Assembly (NCBI RefSeq): GCF_014199305.1
Contig: NZ_JACIJK010000002.1
Coordinates: forward strand, 186,001 to 250,000
DNA: 64,000 nucleotides
DNA from: Sphingomonas aerophila
GTDB lineage: Bacteria > Pseudomonadota > Alphaproteobacteria > Sphingomonadales > Sphingomonadaceae
Direction of reading: 5' to 3'
The notes beneath the pieces are model-generated. The model saw nothing but the letters and a program-made list of their open reading frames with translations, was not told the DNA's origin and did no database searches. Shown here in pieces: positions 63,313 through 64,000 of this stretch. Each line of letters opens with the position of its first letter. The stretch's first letter is position 1. The translations under genes and the position numbers were made by a program.

Positions 63313-64000
63313 CAGCGGTCACACTCCCCGAACACAATATCCATCGCTCCCAGAATAGCGGTCGTATCCGCGAGCATGTGCCCCCGGCTCATGAAATCCA
63401 TCGCCTGCAGGTGGCTAAAGGCGGTCGGTCGGATCTTGCACCGGTACGGCTTGTTGGTCCCGTCCGCCACCAGGTACACCCCGAACTCGCCCTTGGGGCT
63501 TTCGGTCGCGACATATACCTCGCCTTCCGGCACGTGGAAGCCTTCCGTGTAGAGCTTGAAGTGATGGATCAGTGCTTCCATCGACTGCTTCATCTCCGCC
63601 CGCTTCGGCGGCACCACCTTGCGGTCCAGGCTCGCGATCGGGCCTTCCGGCATGTCACGCAGGCACTGCTTCATGATCCGCACCGACTGGCGGACCTCTT
63701 CCACGCGCACCATGAAGCGGTCGTAGCAGTCGCCCCGCGTGCCCACCGGCACGTCGAAGTCCATGCGATCGTACACGTCATAAGGCTGCGACTTGCGGAT
63801 ATCCCAGGGGATGCCCGCAGCCCGGATCATCGGGCCCGAGAAGCCCCAGGCAATGGCGTCGTCACGGCTGACGGTCGCGATGTCGACGTTGCGCTGCTTA
63901 AAGATGCGGTTGTCCGCAACCAGGCTGATCGCATCCTCGAACAAGCGGGGCACGCGCGTGTCGAGCCAGTCGGCGATGTCGGTCAGCAGCTTCAACGGAA
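63312..64000 (-). CDS. nuoD: NADH-quinone oxidoreductase subunit D, C-terminal part (cut by window edge)
   Basis: The last 229 or so codons of the 49-kDa subunit, which with NuoB and NuoH forms the quinone site. Visible motifs are '[20 protein letters not shown]', '[20 protein letters not shown]' and the C-terminus '[15 protein letters not shown]', the standard ending with a conserved Asp-Arg. The start and nuoA-C lie right of the window. It heads the visible part of the leftward nuo operon. Confidence 0.97.
   Translation of the reverse strand, partial: PLKLLTDIADWLDTRVPRLFEDAISLVADNRIFKQRNVDIATVSRDDAIAWGFSGPMIRAAGIPWDIRKSQPYDVYDRMDFDVPVGTRGDCYDRFMVRVEEVRQSVRIMKQCLRDMPEGPIASLDRKVVPPKRAEMKQSMEALIHHFKLYTEGFHVPEGEVYVATESPKGEFGVYLVADGTNKPYRCKIRPTAFSHLQAMDFMSRGHMLADTTAILGAMDIVFGECDR

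Overview
The window looks like a chromosomal segment of a GC-rich alphaproteobacterium, most likely Sphingomonas or a close relative in the Sphingomonadaceae. The evidence is strong GC bias at third codon positions, GTTC-N7-GTTC SOS boxes ahead of lexA, two EcfG-type (GGAAC-N17-GTT) general-stress promoters, and gene order I associate with sphingomonads (carA-carB-greA; trpE/trpG-trpD-trpC-moaC...moeA-lexA; nuo-birA-coaX-rnj). I found no tRNA, rRNA, insertion sequence, prophage or CRISPR array. Almost all of the window is coding and genes are tightly packed, often with 1-4 bp ATGA/GTGA overlaps. Species-level assignment is inference.

Layout. 1-448 is the start of enolase, running off the left edge. 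531-2545 is a run of five small genes for membrane-associated or helical proteins (YqjD/YqjE/DUF3618-like) behind an EcfG-type promoter. 2566-8350 (minus) is carA-carB-greA-rhomboid. 8494-12954 (plus) is yqeY, dnaG and rpoD, closed by a long perfect terminator hairpin. 13179-17984 holds an unrecognised gene, then a MoxR ATPase and a CoxE-like VWA protein with a CHAP hydrolase and a polytopic GT-C-like protein between them. 18039-18470 is a second EcfG-type stress gene. 18477-25433 holds anmK, rimO, a DUF3298-like secreted protein, a serine hydrolase, an M17 aminopeptidase and tpiA.

25556-36242 is mainly a plus-strand run: ppiD, trpE, trpG, trpD, trpC, moaC, a CE2-type esterase, a ZIP transporter, moeA and lexA. 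comEC converges on lexA. gltX and gltA follow, divergent from comEC. 41374-47693 is the least conventional part. It holds a histidine-kinase-like protein without its phospho-acceptor His, a DUF2336 protein, a nucleotidyltransferase-like/membrane fusion without recognisable catalytic motifs and an HPt-like protein whose acceptor His is Ala. A 757-aa membrane-anchored coiled-coil protein is read divergently. I regard this block as the best candidate for an undescribed system, perhaps a non-catalytic signalling or scaffolding module.

47964-64000 (minus) is the respiratory complex I operon, from nuoD (cut by the right edge) through nuoE-F-G-H, a 44-aa uncharacterised ORF, nuoI-J-K-L-M-N, then birA, coaX, rnj and a DUF1467 membrane protein. 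NuoL carries a histidine-rich loop.

Functionally the window joins housekeeping functions (glycolysis, pyrimidine/arginine precursor, replication and transcription initiation, tryptophan and molybdopterin synthesis, TCA entry, NADH oxidation, RNA decay) with two stress loci and one cryptic signalling-like cluster.
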